Source of the DNA: Stenopsyche tienmushanensis | Taxonomy: Eukaryota > Arthropoda > Insecta > Trichoptera > Stenopsychidae | DNA: 64,000 bases | Reading direction: 5' to 3' | NCBI GenBank assembly: GCA_008973525.1 | Contig: WACJ01000423.1 | Span: 62,001 to 126,000 of the forward strand | Shown here: piece by piece, positions 44,751-57,702 of the stretch | Layout of the letters: the number at the start of each line of letters is the position of its first letter | Position numbering within the stretch: the stretch's first letter is position 1 | The notes under the pieces: generated by a model | The model's input: the letters and a program-made list of their open reading frames with translations, nothing else | Databases searched by the model: none | Told to the model about the DNA's origin: nothing | Position numbers and translations under genes: made by a program

Positions 44751-47700
44751 GTGAGTACTATAAATTTAATCGATTCTGATTCCATCTGATATTCAGAATA
44801 TTTATCTATGATTGATGCGCATATATGTATGCAGTTCCGTATATAACGATTATATGTTCGTCCCGATTAATTTCGCATTGAGGCGAGCGAATCGCCTGTT
44901 TATTAACACAATTAAGACCGCCGCCTTATTCGAAAGCAATCATCATAAATTAAAGATCAGGTCGTTAGAATGTCATGTCGTGTCCTATATGGTTTCAATG
45001 CATCATGTGCAAAAATATTGACATGCGGACGACCTAGAAGCTGAATGCCATGTAAACACCATAGCCGATGCGATTTGCTCGCATTTTTCGCACATCAAAG
45101 TCGTTGCCCTGGATTTTTTTTGTCCAGCCATTATGCAATTGCAGACGCCTATACACATTCGATATGTTTGATACATTTTTTATTGTTTCCGTCGCTGGAC
45201 GCTTGTACCGTGGCCCGGTGTACAGTTATTTAATCAAACGCCGTACTTGCAGACTCGGATTGTACAAAACGTCCAGGCGACCGCAACAGTCGGTCTGCGA
45301 TACCATAAAAAAGATGCATGATTGTCCGCTCGAGGAATGAGCATCCTGCAATGTATCCTTTATGGAAGTCTTGTTGCTTCGTTTGTCCCACACTATCAAT
45401 TTACTACTCGTGCATCTCGGTTGCACTCGCATCTCTCTGCCTGGACTGCGAGACGATCCTTCGATGCAGGTTCAATGCTATCTGACCATATCTGTAAAAT
45501 GACCCATGCACATTAAGCAAATTATGAAATCGATACTGCAATCTTCCATGTAATTAGCGTCACGAAGCGAAGGATAATCTTGCACCACGTGGGAACAAAT
45601 TTAATCCAAATCCAATCAGGATTGATCAGAGACCATCTGACAAATCTTCAATTCAATCGATGCTAATCAATATAAAGACAATAACGAATATGATTTTGGA
45701 GATGATTGTTGAGATGATTGATAATTCAAACACTTTTATTTACAGTGTCTTGCGTCTTACACTTGTATGTTCGTGCTGAAAAAGTACCAATGCACGTCTA
45801 AACAGTCTCAAATATTGCAAAAAGCGATCCATGGCGATGCATGTGTATTGTTGATGTTTATGCGAAGAAATGATCGAATATTGTGGGTTATCAATGGTGT
45901 TATGGTTCATTTATTGATGTACAAGGTTAAACATTGATTCCCTGACGATTTTGAAGTCATCTATGAGCCAATATCGATCGTTGTTGGCAGTCCTCGCCAC
46001 TTTTACAATCGGCGATATATCGCTGCTCAGCATCCAGAGTGCTGTTAAATTCGTCCCGGGCATTCCGTATGTCTCGGAGCTTCGCTTTTTTGATGCATTG
46101 GTTGTCATTGGCTGTCGACCCCTGACGCACGCACGTTTCGCTCGCCCGATCTCCGTCATTGTCCGACTACCACGTAACGAAACTTAATTTGTGAATCACA
46201 ATGACCGAGAAAATTGCTTTATAGCGTATGTCATTCCCATTACTTTTTTGCCCCGCCGTTTTGGTAAGGACTCCATGGTTGGTCTCGTTATTCCGCCGCC
46301 GCTTTTTTCGCCTCCCGACGATACGGCCGGGTGATATATATTTTATATCCTTGCGATCCCGACCATCGCCATTATTCTGGCAGAGATGGATTCGGAATCA
46401 CACCTTTGGGGAAAAGGAACCAACTTTCGCTTTCGTTTGCGTCTCTGGGAAGCCCTAAAGAGGCGGGGAGGTTATCGACACGGTTCCCGTGTGATTTGCG
46501 GTCACAAAACACGCGCCCAGGTGAGGGTTGGCTCTTTGCTTGATTCGATTCGGCGATGTCTTTTTTATATTTCTGCGCCAAACGTCTATTAATTTTGCGC
46601 ATTTATGTCAATAACCCTTCGGCCGCTGCGCTGGAATCTGCGCAAAAAACGGCGTATTAATTAAGAAATACCAAAGCGCGATCGCGCTAAATGATCGCCT
46701 GAACAATTTCGCTGAATTTTATTCGATCTACCAATGCAAAGAATAAATAGATACGTCAATCATTTCATTGATTAGATAGAGATATTGCTCGTCGCTCGGA
46801 CGTCGGTGGCAAAAAACAGTGCTGAATGCGATCGGTAGATTAAATTTTTATCGGATAAAGCGAGCATAGAATCGACATTATTACGCCGTCGACAATAGAC
46901 AAGTCTGATTGAAATCGATATTCGCGAAACCTTACCGATCTGCGAGATGTCGATCTTTTTGGCAAAAAAATGATTGAAGCGCGGTTCAACGTTTCGTCCA
47001 AAAGTGGATCCAATCGGCAGCAATATAAAATCAGGGTTGATCAATCCAGCTAAATGCCCTTTGATTTAAATCTGCTGTCATAACTGGATTCTTTTTTATC
47101 AACCCAAGATCGAACGATAAGTACCGAAAAGGTAAGACCAGATAAAAAAAATAGTACGTCCAATAAGACGAAATGATGAATGAAAACCATGGCTCGAACC
47201 GTTCGTTTCGACACATCGTGTTGATCTATATGTTGCTAATCTCACGGCCATCACAATATGCCCATATACCTAAATATGCCCCGGGTTATTAACCCGATTG
47301 GGTTCGGTCTTCAATTCTTCGAGTCTTCAAAGCGGCCGAGTGCCTTTCAATATCCTTAAATTAAAATGGCTTTACCGTTAACAATCACGAGTACGTACTT
47401 ATGAATGACACTGAGTCGGATCAATGCGTCAAAATAGGAAGTTAAATCTGTGTATCTTTTAATTACTTCTTATATGGGTCAACAGTTACATCGATTTCAG
47501 ATAGCAATTATGGCAAATTCTCGGACGTTAACTGTCTTTGGATGGTTTGTCGGATACAGTTAACGCGGAGGAAGTGCCTTGGTGTAAATATGATCGGCCA
47601 CATATCCGTTACGGAAGAATTGCATTTGTAAATTCTCGATTTTGTGCGGATTAATCACGCAGCCTGATTTGGGTTGCTCAACATATAACAGGTGCAGGAA

Positions 47701-48317
47701 TTTCATAAAGCGAATTCGATTATTCGATCGTCCAAATATATATTCTAATTATGTTCCGTAGTGATTTAAATCGGAAATAATTTGTATCCTGATGGATCGC
47801 CTTTAGTGGCGCGCATTAGTGAAGCGCGTTCGCACGGACAGAATAGTTTCATTGATATGCTAGTTTCAAAAGAAGTCTCATAATTAACGTCGGCGTTAAT
47901 GTAGCGTAAATCTCCCGAGTGTTTGAACTTTCTGCCTAATTTTAAAGCTCGGTGTTCATTCCTCGGCTATTTGTTAAGTAATAGGACACGGTGTGCTACC
48001 CTTAAAATGTCAATTCGAATGAAAAATATCCCGGAGACCCTCCTTTTGATCATCAACTATTTCGTCCGGATCGAACCTTAATGAGGATTTTGGGGTGTCG
48101 TTTGTGTCGATTCGTAACGACGTCGGGAATGTGGCAATATAACTTTGAATTAATTTAATATTGACGAAAATTGCGCAAAACTTATCGATATCCATAAGCA
48201 TTATAAATGGTAATATGAATTTTAATTAAATTCAACAAAATAATCTCGATTTTATCAAATCATAATCTTACATGATTATCAATGATAAGTTAATTATTTA
48301 AAAAATGTCCAATACGC
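44751..48317. other. intron, no gene
   Basis: Contains GC-richer patches (45060-45520, 46220-46600) with multiple overlapping frames and no recognised motif. Confidence 0.45.
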
Positions 48318-48475
48318 AATGAATGTAGTATAACTCCCATGCATAAATTATTGACCAATCAATGCGCCGATAAATTACGCAGGTGTGGCTTAAATCATAT
48401 ATTTATGAATGAATCAAAGACACGATGACAATAACCTCTTTTTGCCGGGGTTTATTATTTAACCACTTATTTTAT
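48318..48475 (+). repeat. F-family repeat, copy 4
   Basis: Starts CAATGAATGTAGTATAA, then TTGACCAATCAATGCGC, ACGCAGGTGTGGCTTAAAT, TATGAATGAATCAAAGACAC and GATGACAATAACC. It is about 80% similar by eye to copy 1, 30 kb away, in the same orientation. Confidence 0.8.
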
Positions 48476-50414
48476 TTTTGTAATTAAATTCAATCATCGA
48501 TTTTATGAATTTTGAAATTGATGATTTAAAATTGAAAATATAAGCACATATGCGTTTATATAATATATGAAATCCTGTTATTACAGATTTTTTGCTTTTT
48601 TCATCATTCGTCCTTTTTTAGGAATACATTTCAATATTTAAATAAAATTTAACTTGAAGTTACCAAATCTGAATTGAATAATAATGTAATATTAGATAAA
48701 TCAGCGCATTGAACATATTATTTTATACAGCATCGCGTGCTTAATAGACATCGTCGTTGATCTTTTAATGCCCAAATTCAAACGTACATATATGCAGAAA
48801 TTAGGTGGTAAGTAGGGCGGCCTCTCCGTCTTTAATGTACGAGACTAATTATTTTTTTACGGACGAAACTGTATATGCGGAGGTCTTTCGGCTCTCGGGC
48901 GACCCAGTGCCAATCATCGGGTACAATTCTCGGAGTCATCCAGCCACCCAGTGTGGTCTCCAGTTCCAAGGAAAAGATCGCAACTCTTTGGTAATACGAC
49001 CCCCGGTTCAAATCCAACCCGAGTGCACTCCCTCGATTTCGCACGGTCATTCATGCAATGCTCATTTGCGTCTTGAAAGCCGGATGGAGCGGCGCCAAAG
49101 GAAACGGCAAGCGATGCCCAACCTTTCAAAGTCAAGGTGATCGACCTCCGGAGCTGGACGACATCGACGAGATAAAATCGGACCATCAAACGGTGGGACG
49201 CGATCTGAGGAATTTGATTGATTGCACTCCGGATCGAATTAATCATCATCTGCCGCGGCAGCGTGTCACGCCGGCGAATCTTTGTGATTCGGTCATCCCG
49301 CAAATGCCTTCTTAATAGCGGCTAAATATCGCTTAAACGGATTAAGAATATATTTAGCGAACGGGATGATTCTTCCACAATTGCGAACAAAGTTGATTGA
49401 TGCCTTCTATCTGAATTGATGATCCTTTAATGCGATTATTATTTGTATTCGCGCACCAATTAATGTGATTTTCTGTCATATTTTATATTTAGATTAGCGC
49501 CGATGACTCAATTAGATCTTAAACCATTGAGCAAATTGAACAGGTTGTTCAAAGGCATTTTTCACATCTCGCCTCATGATTAATTAACGCCTATAGCTCA
49601 ATCGGTTGGGTCTTTTAACACATGAATATACAAATGAGGAGGAAATAATTAAAGCACTGATGATGAAAAGAGCGTCTCAAACACATCATAAAAGTGGCAA
49701 ATTGGATCTTTCACATTGAAAATATTGAACCAACGATGTGTATATGTATTTATTTTTTTGGTGCGGCTTCTCCAAAGCCTTCCGTCAGCGTATGCATTCT
49801 ATTAAGATATCCAAACTAAATAATTAGCGGGCGCCTCCTAATGAACCCTCAAGACAGACAGGAAGGGTTTTGTGGCGCACTAATTCAATACGCGTTGCTG
49901 AAAATGCAGACTTGGGTATTCTCGGAATCTGAGCTGTCATAGTCGTCTAAATTCAACATATGGAAAAAAGAAAATGAATGACATGGGAATTTGCTTTTTT
50001 TTGCAGGCTTCTGATGCTGGATGTGGGCGTTTTTGTTAATTGTCTTTGGCGATGCCGCTCGAGGACTGTCAAATTTCGAGCAAAAAATAATATTTACAAT
50101 ATTTGCAGACATTTCTAACATAATTGGCGCCACGCTAAATTCATATTTATTTGCATTCAACGAAAAAAAAAATCTCAAAAATTCAGGGAGCCTCATATTA
50201 TATATCTTTAGGGGACCTCAAAAAGCTTTTGACTCATCGGGTAATTCAAGGAGGCGTCTCAAATGCTAAATTCGCCACTGATTTTGTTAAATAAATATTT
50301 TAGATAACATGGGATAAGTCTGGGATCCTGCGATTTAAATTTGTTTCTTAGTGTTATGTATTCTAAGCTCCCAAACGTCCAATGAATAGGCGTCAATAAG
50401 ACTAAATCAAAAAT
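48476..50414. other. intron; GC-rich island 48800-49315
   Basis: The island is open in several frames on both strands (up to 129 codons), without a motif I recognise. At 49005-49015 it reads GGTTCAAATCC, like a polymerase III B box. No convincing A box or cloverleaf was found. A splice-acceptor-like tract ends at 50002. Confidence 0.4.
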
Positions 50415-50545
50415 ACTGAGGGAACCCACAAATTTTCGCGTTTATATTTGAGCTCAGTTTGTGCCCAGTTATAGTGACCCAAACATTTTTGTAAGTTAAA
50501 AATTGTTTTTATGCAGATTTTTTTTTATTTTTAAGGCTAAATCTG
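50415..50545 (+). repeat. D-family mariner end
   Basis: GGGAACCCACAAATTTTCGC, then GAGCTCAGTTTGTG and AAAAATTGTTTTTATGCAG. Similar to 11524-11660. A minus-strand frame beyond it (50509-50736) is unrecognised and may be element sequence. Confidence 0.55.
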
Positions 50546-52029
50546 CCATCTTGATTCGAAAACGGATTTTTTAAAGTCAATAATCGCTGGATATCTTCGA
50601 TAGACTTTTCTTGTTTGTCACTTAAATCCGACAATCGTCGGCGCCCACCGCCCATTAAGAATACATTGACGATCCTGACACTTGTCAAGATCAATCCATG
50701 CAGTTTTTGTCCGCGAAAAAACCAAAGTCGCCTCACTCGGCTCTATCTTTCGCCGCCAAATCGCATTTTTCAGATCTGGCGACATCGATCTTGAGGACTC
50801 GATAAGACTTACGGTACAATCGACTGCATTATTACCATATAAGAGCTTTTTTGTCGCTCGTAGAATTTACATTTTTGAGTAGCGACCCGTTAACAACTCG
50901 AAGACTTCCTGCATTAATGCGACGTAATTAATTTCGTTCGCGCGCGTATTTACGCTAATACCGTTCCGACTTATCTGGTGTGTCCATCTGAGGATGTCCA
51001 AAGCCCGAAGAATAATATTAAGACGCCTTAATGGTCCCGGACGCTATAATTTGCTCATCATATTTTGGCGAACGGTAGTCCATCCAAAGCATTTAAATAA
51101 TGAAGAGATCCGGACGAATTCTGATCCGACGACCGGTTTCGATCGAAATTGATGCTAATTTGTTTATTTGTTTTTTTCCTGCGGTAATTATAACTTCCGC
51201 TCGTGTATGGATCTTATTTTTAATGTCGGATCGTGTATAATTGCGTCCGATACAAGGCTCCGTACGCCACAATGGAGTGAGGCTACAAAAGAAGACAATG
51301 GAGGCATCATCACGCCTGTGCTGATTTATGGACGGGTCCAACAGCAGATTCGTGACATGCAAAAGGCGACCTCCTCCAAATCAATCTTCGATCTTCATGA
51401 CGCTTCTTTTTGTGCTTTAGTGAAGTCTTAGACTGTTTGCTCTTGTCGAATATGTTGTTTGCAATTCACTCTTAATTTTCTTTGCGCTCAAATTTGGCGC
51501 AGAAGTGTTCCGGAAGACGGAACGTTACTTTGATTTACCGAAAATGTGTTTATATACATCGGCGGCAATCAGCTAGTCTTATTTTATGATGGCATAATAA
51601 CTATAACAGTTCGGAGCGTTATTTAATTGGAACGAGCGGTTATTTTAATATGATATTGATTGATGGTCGTATTTCTGCCCGGCGTGGGCCATATCATCGT
51701 TCTTTTATTGCCGTTGACAAAAAAAGCAGCAACAGACTGTTGTCGACGATGTCGAAGAATGTTCCGAAAGAAATTCGATCGAGGAAATTTGACCTACACG
51801 TCAATCCGATCTTTTCTTTCCGTTTTTTGCCGGACGTGTAACAGTTATTTAATAATTTCGTTCTTGGGCGACCTTGGAGGAATTTTTTAATGTCGTGTTC
51901 GACATTGAAACCGCACTCTTTTTTGTTGCCAATAAACGCTGTTGTTATTCAAATTTCCGGGAAACATTCAGATGCGCAATTTACGAAGAAATGCAATAGA
52001 TGGCTTTCAAGAATTGAAGCTAAACACTT
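50546..52029. other. intron, no gene
   Basis: Nothing recognised. Confidence 0.5.
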
Positions 52030-52445
52030 TATATTTGGCAAGAATGATATTGAATTAATTCGAAAATAAAGTTTAGATTTTTTAAAATATATCCTTTTAA
52101 GAAATTTCTAATTATTTACGAAGTTATTGCTATTTTAGTGACACGATAACTAAGCCGGTCCCACCAGAATGAATTGACTATAAACACGGTTGACATGATA
52201 TCCCAAGTTATAATTAATTGATTAACTTTTAATGTAGTACAAATCTTCTCAATGTGATTCTCTATAGTTTCTACCAGAGTTATGGCAAAAAAATATTTTT
52301 AACTTTAAAAAAAAAATTAAAACTCATAAAATAAGACCGATTTTTTTAAATTTAAAATGTCTAGAAGGGCTGAAATCGTGTCAACCAAGAGAAATTTTTT
52401 TTCACCCCTTATATTTTACCAGCCTATAAATATTTTAATTTAATT
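52030..52445. repeat. A-family repeat, copy 4
   Basis: Contains TTATTTACGAAGTTATTGCT, CTAAGCCGGTCCCACCAGAA, CACGGTTGACATGATAT and AATCGTGTCAACCAAGA. It joins features seen separately in the 28-kb and 39-kb copies, so it helps define the full element. Confidence 0.75.
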
Positions 52446-54160
52446 TATTTGTATTTTTATATATCTCTATTTTAAAAAAAATTATTTAAAATTCCGGATT
52501 ATATTTGAATCTCATTCGTATTTGTTACGTACCCAGACTTCCAGATTTAATTTTGTTTTTTTTAGAGCTGGAACTCATAAGCTTTCAGCCCTTTCTAGCC
52601 CAAATATAATTTTACATTAACACTTTATAGTCCGTGCACGCGTTAACGCTTGATGACAATGACGTTACTTTAGCATGAAAAAATGCCGTACAAACTTGAT
52701 ATCGATTTAAATTTCTTTCTAGGGATGACAGTATACATATGGATGCATATTTTAGCCGTATAAAAAATATATAAATGTCACTCGTCACACCACATCTTGT
52801 TATAAAAAATTAGTTCCTTACGTTATTTTTGAATATTTTTTGCCTTAAACTTGCTTATATTTATTTCGGATGTTTAGTTAAACATCATTTTTTCGATCTT
52901 TCTTTGCGTTTTATCACGATGTTACACACGTCACAGGTTGAAAACCACTGTAATTAAATTGTTGTAATAAACTCTTTTGAAGATGTCAATGAAATTTCGT
53001 TTCTATCTATTGTCTAGTTTAAGAATTATATCAGTTTTACTAAAGAAATAGCGTTCATCTGGACTTCAATTAAAGTTTAATGTGGAATACCACAGACTGT
53101 AAAGTGTTATAAGATTACATACGGGGAAATTTTGCGCGCATTTGCTCATGGTTTTTAGTCATTCTGCGTATTGAGAATATGCTAAATTTGATAAAAATAG
53201 TTCCAATACGACTAAGACTACGACTTCCAATTCATAAGACAATTAATGGGGAAAAAACCATGACGTAATTAATGAAATTATGCTTCCCGCTCGCAATGTG
53301 TCAACACAATGAAACATTTCGGGAATATATCGTCAAGATCTTTCGAGGAATTTCAAGATTTAAAATTGAAATCAGTCATCGGCAAACAATACGATTATTT
53401 TCAATTGTAAATCCATGAATATTTTAATATTTAAAGTGGTTTTCCAAGAGCTGCAAGGTCAATTACTCTATTATACTTGAACAGAATTGCAGTCAAGAGC
53501 CAAAGACAAAAAAATGCACTCGGTTCGATCGTGTCCAAGTGGGTATTCCAAATCAATTACTTCTTTCAACATCCACAAGGGCCTTATCGAAGCATCTCAG
53601 GATCGACGAGATCGTGCGAAGAAATACTCGTCGGCCGGAGATGTTTGTAAAGTATAATTGTTCGCGTACATCCACTAATGAATTCTATTTGAGCCCATCT
53701 CAGTCATCCGAGATGAACCCACCGTGCCAAAGTTGCATAACGTCTTCCCACAAAGAGACCCATGAAAGTGTGTTTGCATTCTCATTACGCGCGCGGTCCC
53801 ATCTCAAAGATGCTGATGGCTTCAGCATCGCAATATTTGGACAGCTCGTGTTTGACTTTTGTGTGCTTGAAGCCCTTAAGAAATCAGGCTGCCGTCAGAG
53901 ACTTTGAGTTTGAGTCGATATAAACTAGATCGCTTCTTGATCGATCATTCGATCGGGAAGTGTGCCAAAGTGTGGGTGGATGGACAGAGGAACCGGTCAA
54001 GAATTTTAATGAGCGTCCGATGACATCGTGGATATTAAAATTAATTAAACACAATTTATAAATCAATCGATTCGATCATTTTATCGACGGTACTGATTTT
54101 AAATTTAAATTCGATAGTTTCTCCGTTTTATAAGAATCATCCAAGTGTATCGCCTATATT
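52446..54160. other. intron, no gene
   Basis: A 122-codon plus-strand frame (53539-53907) has no recognised motif. Confidence 0.45.
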
Positions 54161-54345
54161 TTAGCACTATATAATATTAAAATGCAACGTTTTTTTCAAA
54201 TAATATAAGCCATTTTGTTTTAGTAGAAGATTATATAATTTTAACCATGAACAGGTATATATTGCAATAATGCATTTATATTATGCAAATTAACAAATTA
54301 CAAATTCATTGTTTTCAAGCAAAATTTTGTTCAATGAGTAACTTT
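54161..54345 (+). repeat. FSDE-fragment repeat, copy 2
   Basis: Aligns with 5043-5230 (ATAATATAAGCCATTTTGTT, ATGAACAGGTATATATT, CAAAATTTTGTTCA). The transposase frame reads KILFNE then a stop, so the first catalytic Asp position is lost. More decayed than copy 1. Confidence 0.6.
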
Positions 54346-57300
54346 TTATGACCACAATTGGATTGTATTAATATAATTAAAATCTATTTTTAGTAAAATG
54401 GCGCTTTATGTCACACAACTAAAGAAAAAAATGCAAAATATCTAGGCGTCACATTTGGATGATTCGATACAAAAATGTCAATGAATAATTGCATTCCAAA
54501 GATTAGACCAAATCGCCCAAATCGTCAATCTCCCCGGTCGCCAATATGTGTTCCATATTTTTTTTTCGCCACGAGGCTAACGGGATCCAACGCCCATTGT
54601 TCTCGGACCTCGTTGGATTTTGACACGGACCCAATCGAAGTAAATAAGTTTTTTTGTCCTGCGTCGAGATCTCCACACGCCGAAAATTGTAATTATTTGT
54701 CCCGTACGTCGGCGATGGACCAGTTGTCGAAAGAGCTGCAGACGCCGCGTGCGTCGGACGCTTAAAAAATTGGGGTCAGACCCACTGGGAGAAATATTAA
54801 CTGTTTTGTTTGGACGTATATCGATTTGCATATCTCGGACACGTGAATTCATTATTGGCTCTTTGATTGCATATTGTGTTTGTGTGCTGGACGTTTACAA
54901 GAGGTCGTCGACGAATCAATCACCGAGCGGCGTGCTAACAAATCGCCTCAGAAAACCATGGGAAAACATTTTTTCTGGATCAATCCTATACACGTGAACG
55001 TAAAACATGTCCACGAATGGCATAAAATTATAAAAGTCTATATTAAAAATACACAACAACGGTTTAAGTGCTGAATAACGAATTTGTATGGGGAAAATTG
55101 CGGAGATATCAACGCGTTATGAATGAAACCCGCGCGGTTATATTATGTCACCAAAATTTTAAACTCGTGTATTTAACATGTATTCTGTTATATTCATTAA
55201 TTTTACAATTTTTTATATTTTAAACGTATACTATAGATACTAATTTATCATAAAAGCATAGATCTAAGAGCCTAAAGCCAAATTGCACATCATTAATAAT
55301 ATTTGGAATAAGTTCGTATAGTCTAAATAATAAATGCTTTTTGAGAAGTTTGCTTCTATAAACCTATGCTCAAATTATCAATAATACTTTTGTATTTAAA
55401 TTGTCATGTCTTTCTGTTTACTTTTGAGGGTTTTCAATCATTATACGGAACGTTGAAGCATGACATATCGAGCGTCGAAAGAAGGCGTTGTTGAACAATG
55501 CGTCTTAATTAAACGACGATTAATGGGTTCATTGTTAAAGCACACGGTGCTAATTGATGTAGAAACGTGACAGTTTATCGACTTGTCATACACGATGAAT
55601 CGAAACGCCCTCGGACTATTGAATAATCAATTGAGCGACCAAAGCAACGATCGCGCTTACGATCTAATCTCGCCGGATTATTTCGTAGAGATTAAATCAG
55701 CTCGCGATGGAAGCCTTCGACTGCGTCTAATCCGCCATGTCGTCATTTTTTATAGGCCACTTGTCAACTCGGATTCACACGAAGATCCATCGAAAAACTG
55801 TTATACATGCGACCGTGAAAGTTTGCATTAAGATCGACATCTGCTTCCCCTGTCCTTAACGGTAAACATCTCTTGCACACAATTAATACACAAGAACTAT
55901 GTAATTTAGCCAAAGATCCGTCTGCAAAGCTCGATGAGGCGTGTCCGAGTCTTCTTCGTCACTTTTTCACAGAAAAATGAGCATCGGGAGTCATTTACCC
56001 GGGTCGGATTAGTGCCATGGGCTCTCTACTCCAAGTGCTTTTTCTGCATCCAGTGGGTGTTTTATTTTGTTGCTTTGCGGTCTATTATAAGAGATCGTTG
56101 ACAGATCGCCCGCGGCTACGTTTCGAGCTGTCCACGCTGAATTTTCGATGATTATCGTCCATGGGATATCTTGGAATCGGAGGCGGGAGATGAAAAAAAT
56201 GATATAAATCTCTCCGCTTGCATATTGATGCTGTTATGTATTACGCAAGACAATGAGAGGTCAAAATGATGGGATCAATCATTTCCCACAGATTTATTAC
56301 GAAAGAAAATATTTTCATTCTTAAAACACATCGCCCGATGATGAATTTAATTCACCACGCATTATCGAGGAATTCCACTTCATAAAAAAGTGATTAACCA
56401 CCCAATACCAGACCGTACGATTTAGACATATCATTAAGCCAGGCGCTCCCAACCTTGTGTTAAATTGGCGATTTAAGCGATCTTAACAGATTTATCAAGT
56501 CGAAATTAAACCCATTCTAAAACATTGGTTATCGGGTCGTTTTTCGCAATTACTTTCAAGAAAATCCTACGAACTTATTAAGTGATGCGTCAAAAGGTAA
56601 AATATTCTTAATAAGTAAAGATGTCGCTATAGATTCTACCTCAAAGAAAAGAAAATAATAAAAAGTTTTATTTTTTTCTTTAAATAGTTAAACATATTAA
56701 CATCCACACTTTGAAAATATGCAAAAAAAAAAAAATCAGCGTCGAACATGCGTTTTGCAAACGTTATACAGTGCGTTATTTAATTAGAAAATTTGATGAT
56801 TATCGACTTGTTATCCAAATATTTTATCGAATACCGTACGATCCGCAATTAAAATTCATCAAAGGTCAGCTGTGACTAGGAAGAGATCCGAAGACTATCC
56901 TAGTTAAACCCTTGCAACTTGGCTATTCAGCCTTAATGACAGTCTTATCTCGCGATTTAACACCATGAGTAACGGAAACCGGGCAATCGAGTATCTATGA
57001 ATTATTTACAGAGCGTTTATCCATTGCGGTCGAAGAGCGCATCTATATTGCAAGCAAATTGCCGCGGCAGTCCAACAGGGCGCCTTTTTTCTCGCACAAA
57101 TGCGGCCCTGGCGCGCTCATAAGTCGTGTGAATCGATCGTTTGTTCTGTTTGGTGGGTTCCGTTATGGAACAACTTAATGCGATCCTCATTATAATTTTT
57201 TGGGCTGATGATGTTTCTCACCTAATAGAATGTTTGGCACTAATTGATCTGAGAATTTCATGGGAAATTTATGAATCTTCCGGCAGTGTTGTTTTGTCGA

Positions 57301-57599
57301 AATTGATTTTTGCAGACGTCGTAATTTCACACTGGATGTAAATTATGGTTGTGTGTAAATCGTGTCATAATCGTGGATTGTTGTCTTGTATTGAATGTAT
57401 TTATTCGGCATTTCACTATCACTTCATTTTGTTTTTCGTAACATGAAACAGGATTTCATGCTGAATGGGTTGTTTGAACTTTTTCATCGTTGGAGGACGT
57501 CCTTCCCGCAGCCAGATCTCTCTCTCGTGATAAATAAGGAAGTTATCTAAGATGATAGACTTTCCATTCGTCGCCCATCCATTTTCATCCCATCCGCCC
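54346..57599. other. intron, no gene
   Basis: No supported gene. At 56565-56584 TCCTACGAACTTATTAAGTG resembles the mariner-end-like motifs at 1972, 13595 and 25020. Confidence 0.45.
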
Positions 57600-57702
57600 C
57601 GCTAAGAATTTACTATGATTGAACAAAATGGCTGATAAACACGCGTGACCAAACAAATTGACCATTAGGATCCCGATAACCTTACTTTCTGAATGACGCT
57701 CG
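57600..57702 (-). mobile_element. SETMAR-like mariner 5' end
   Basis: Read on the minus strand it starts after a TA (57703-57704) with CGAGCGTCATTCAGAAAGTA, the family TIR. It continues through the untranslated leader (CCATTTTGTTCAATCATAGT) to the TAAATTCTTAGC just before the coding start, where it is cut off. Confidence 0.75.

Noticed and set aside
49587..49640. tRNA-like start GCCTATAGCTCAATCGGTTGG
   Set aside because: No matching T arm or acceptor stem could be folded downstream.
49985..50080. Strong acceptor-like TTTGCTTTTTTTTGCAG
   Set aside because: No donor at a sensible distance and no sustained protein-like frame after it.
53539..53907. 122-codon plus-strand frame
   Set aside because: No ATG start in good context and no motif.
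54475..54852. Overlapping frames of 96 and 91 codons on opposite strands
   Set aside because: A GC-richer patch with no motif; typical chance overlap.
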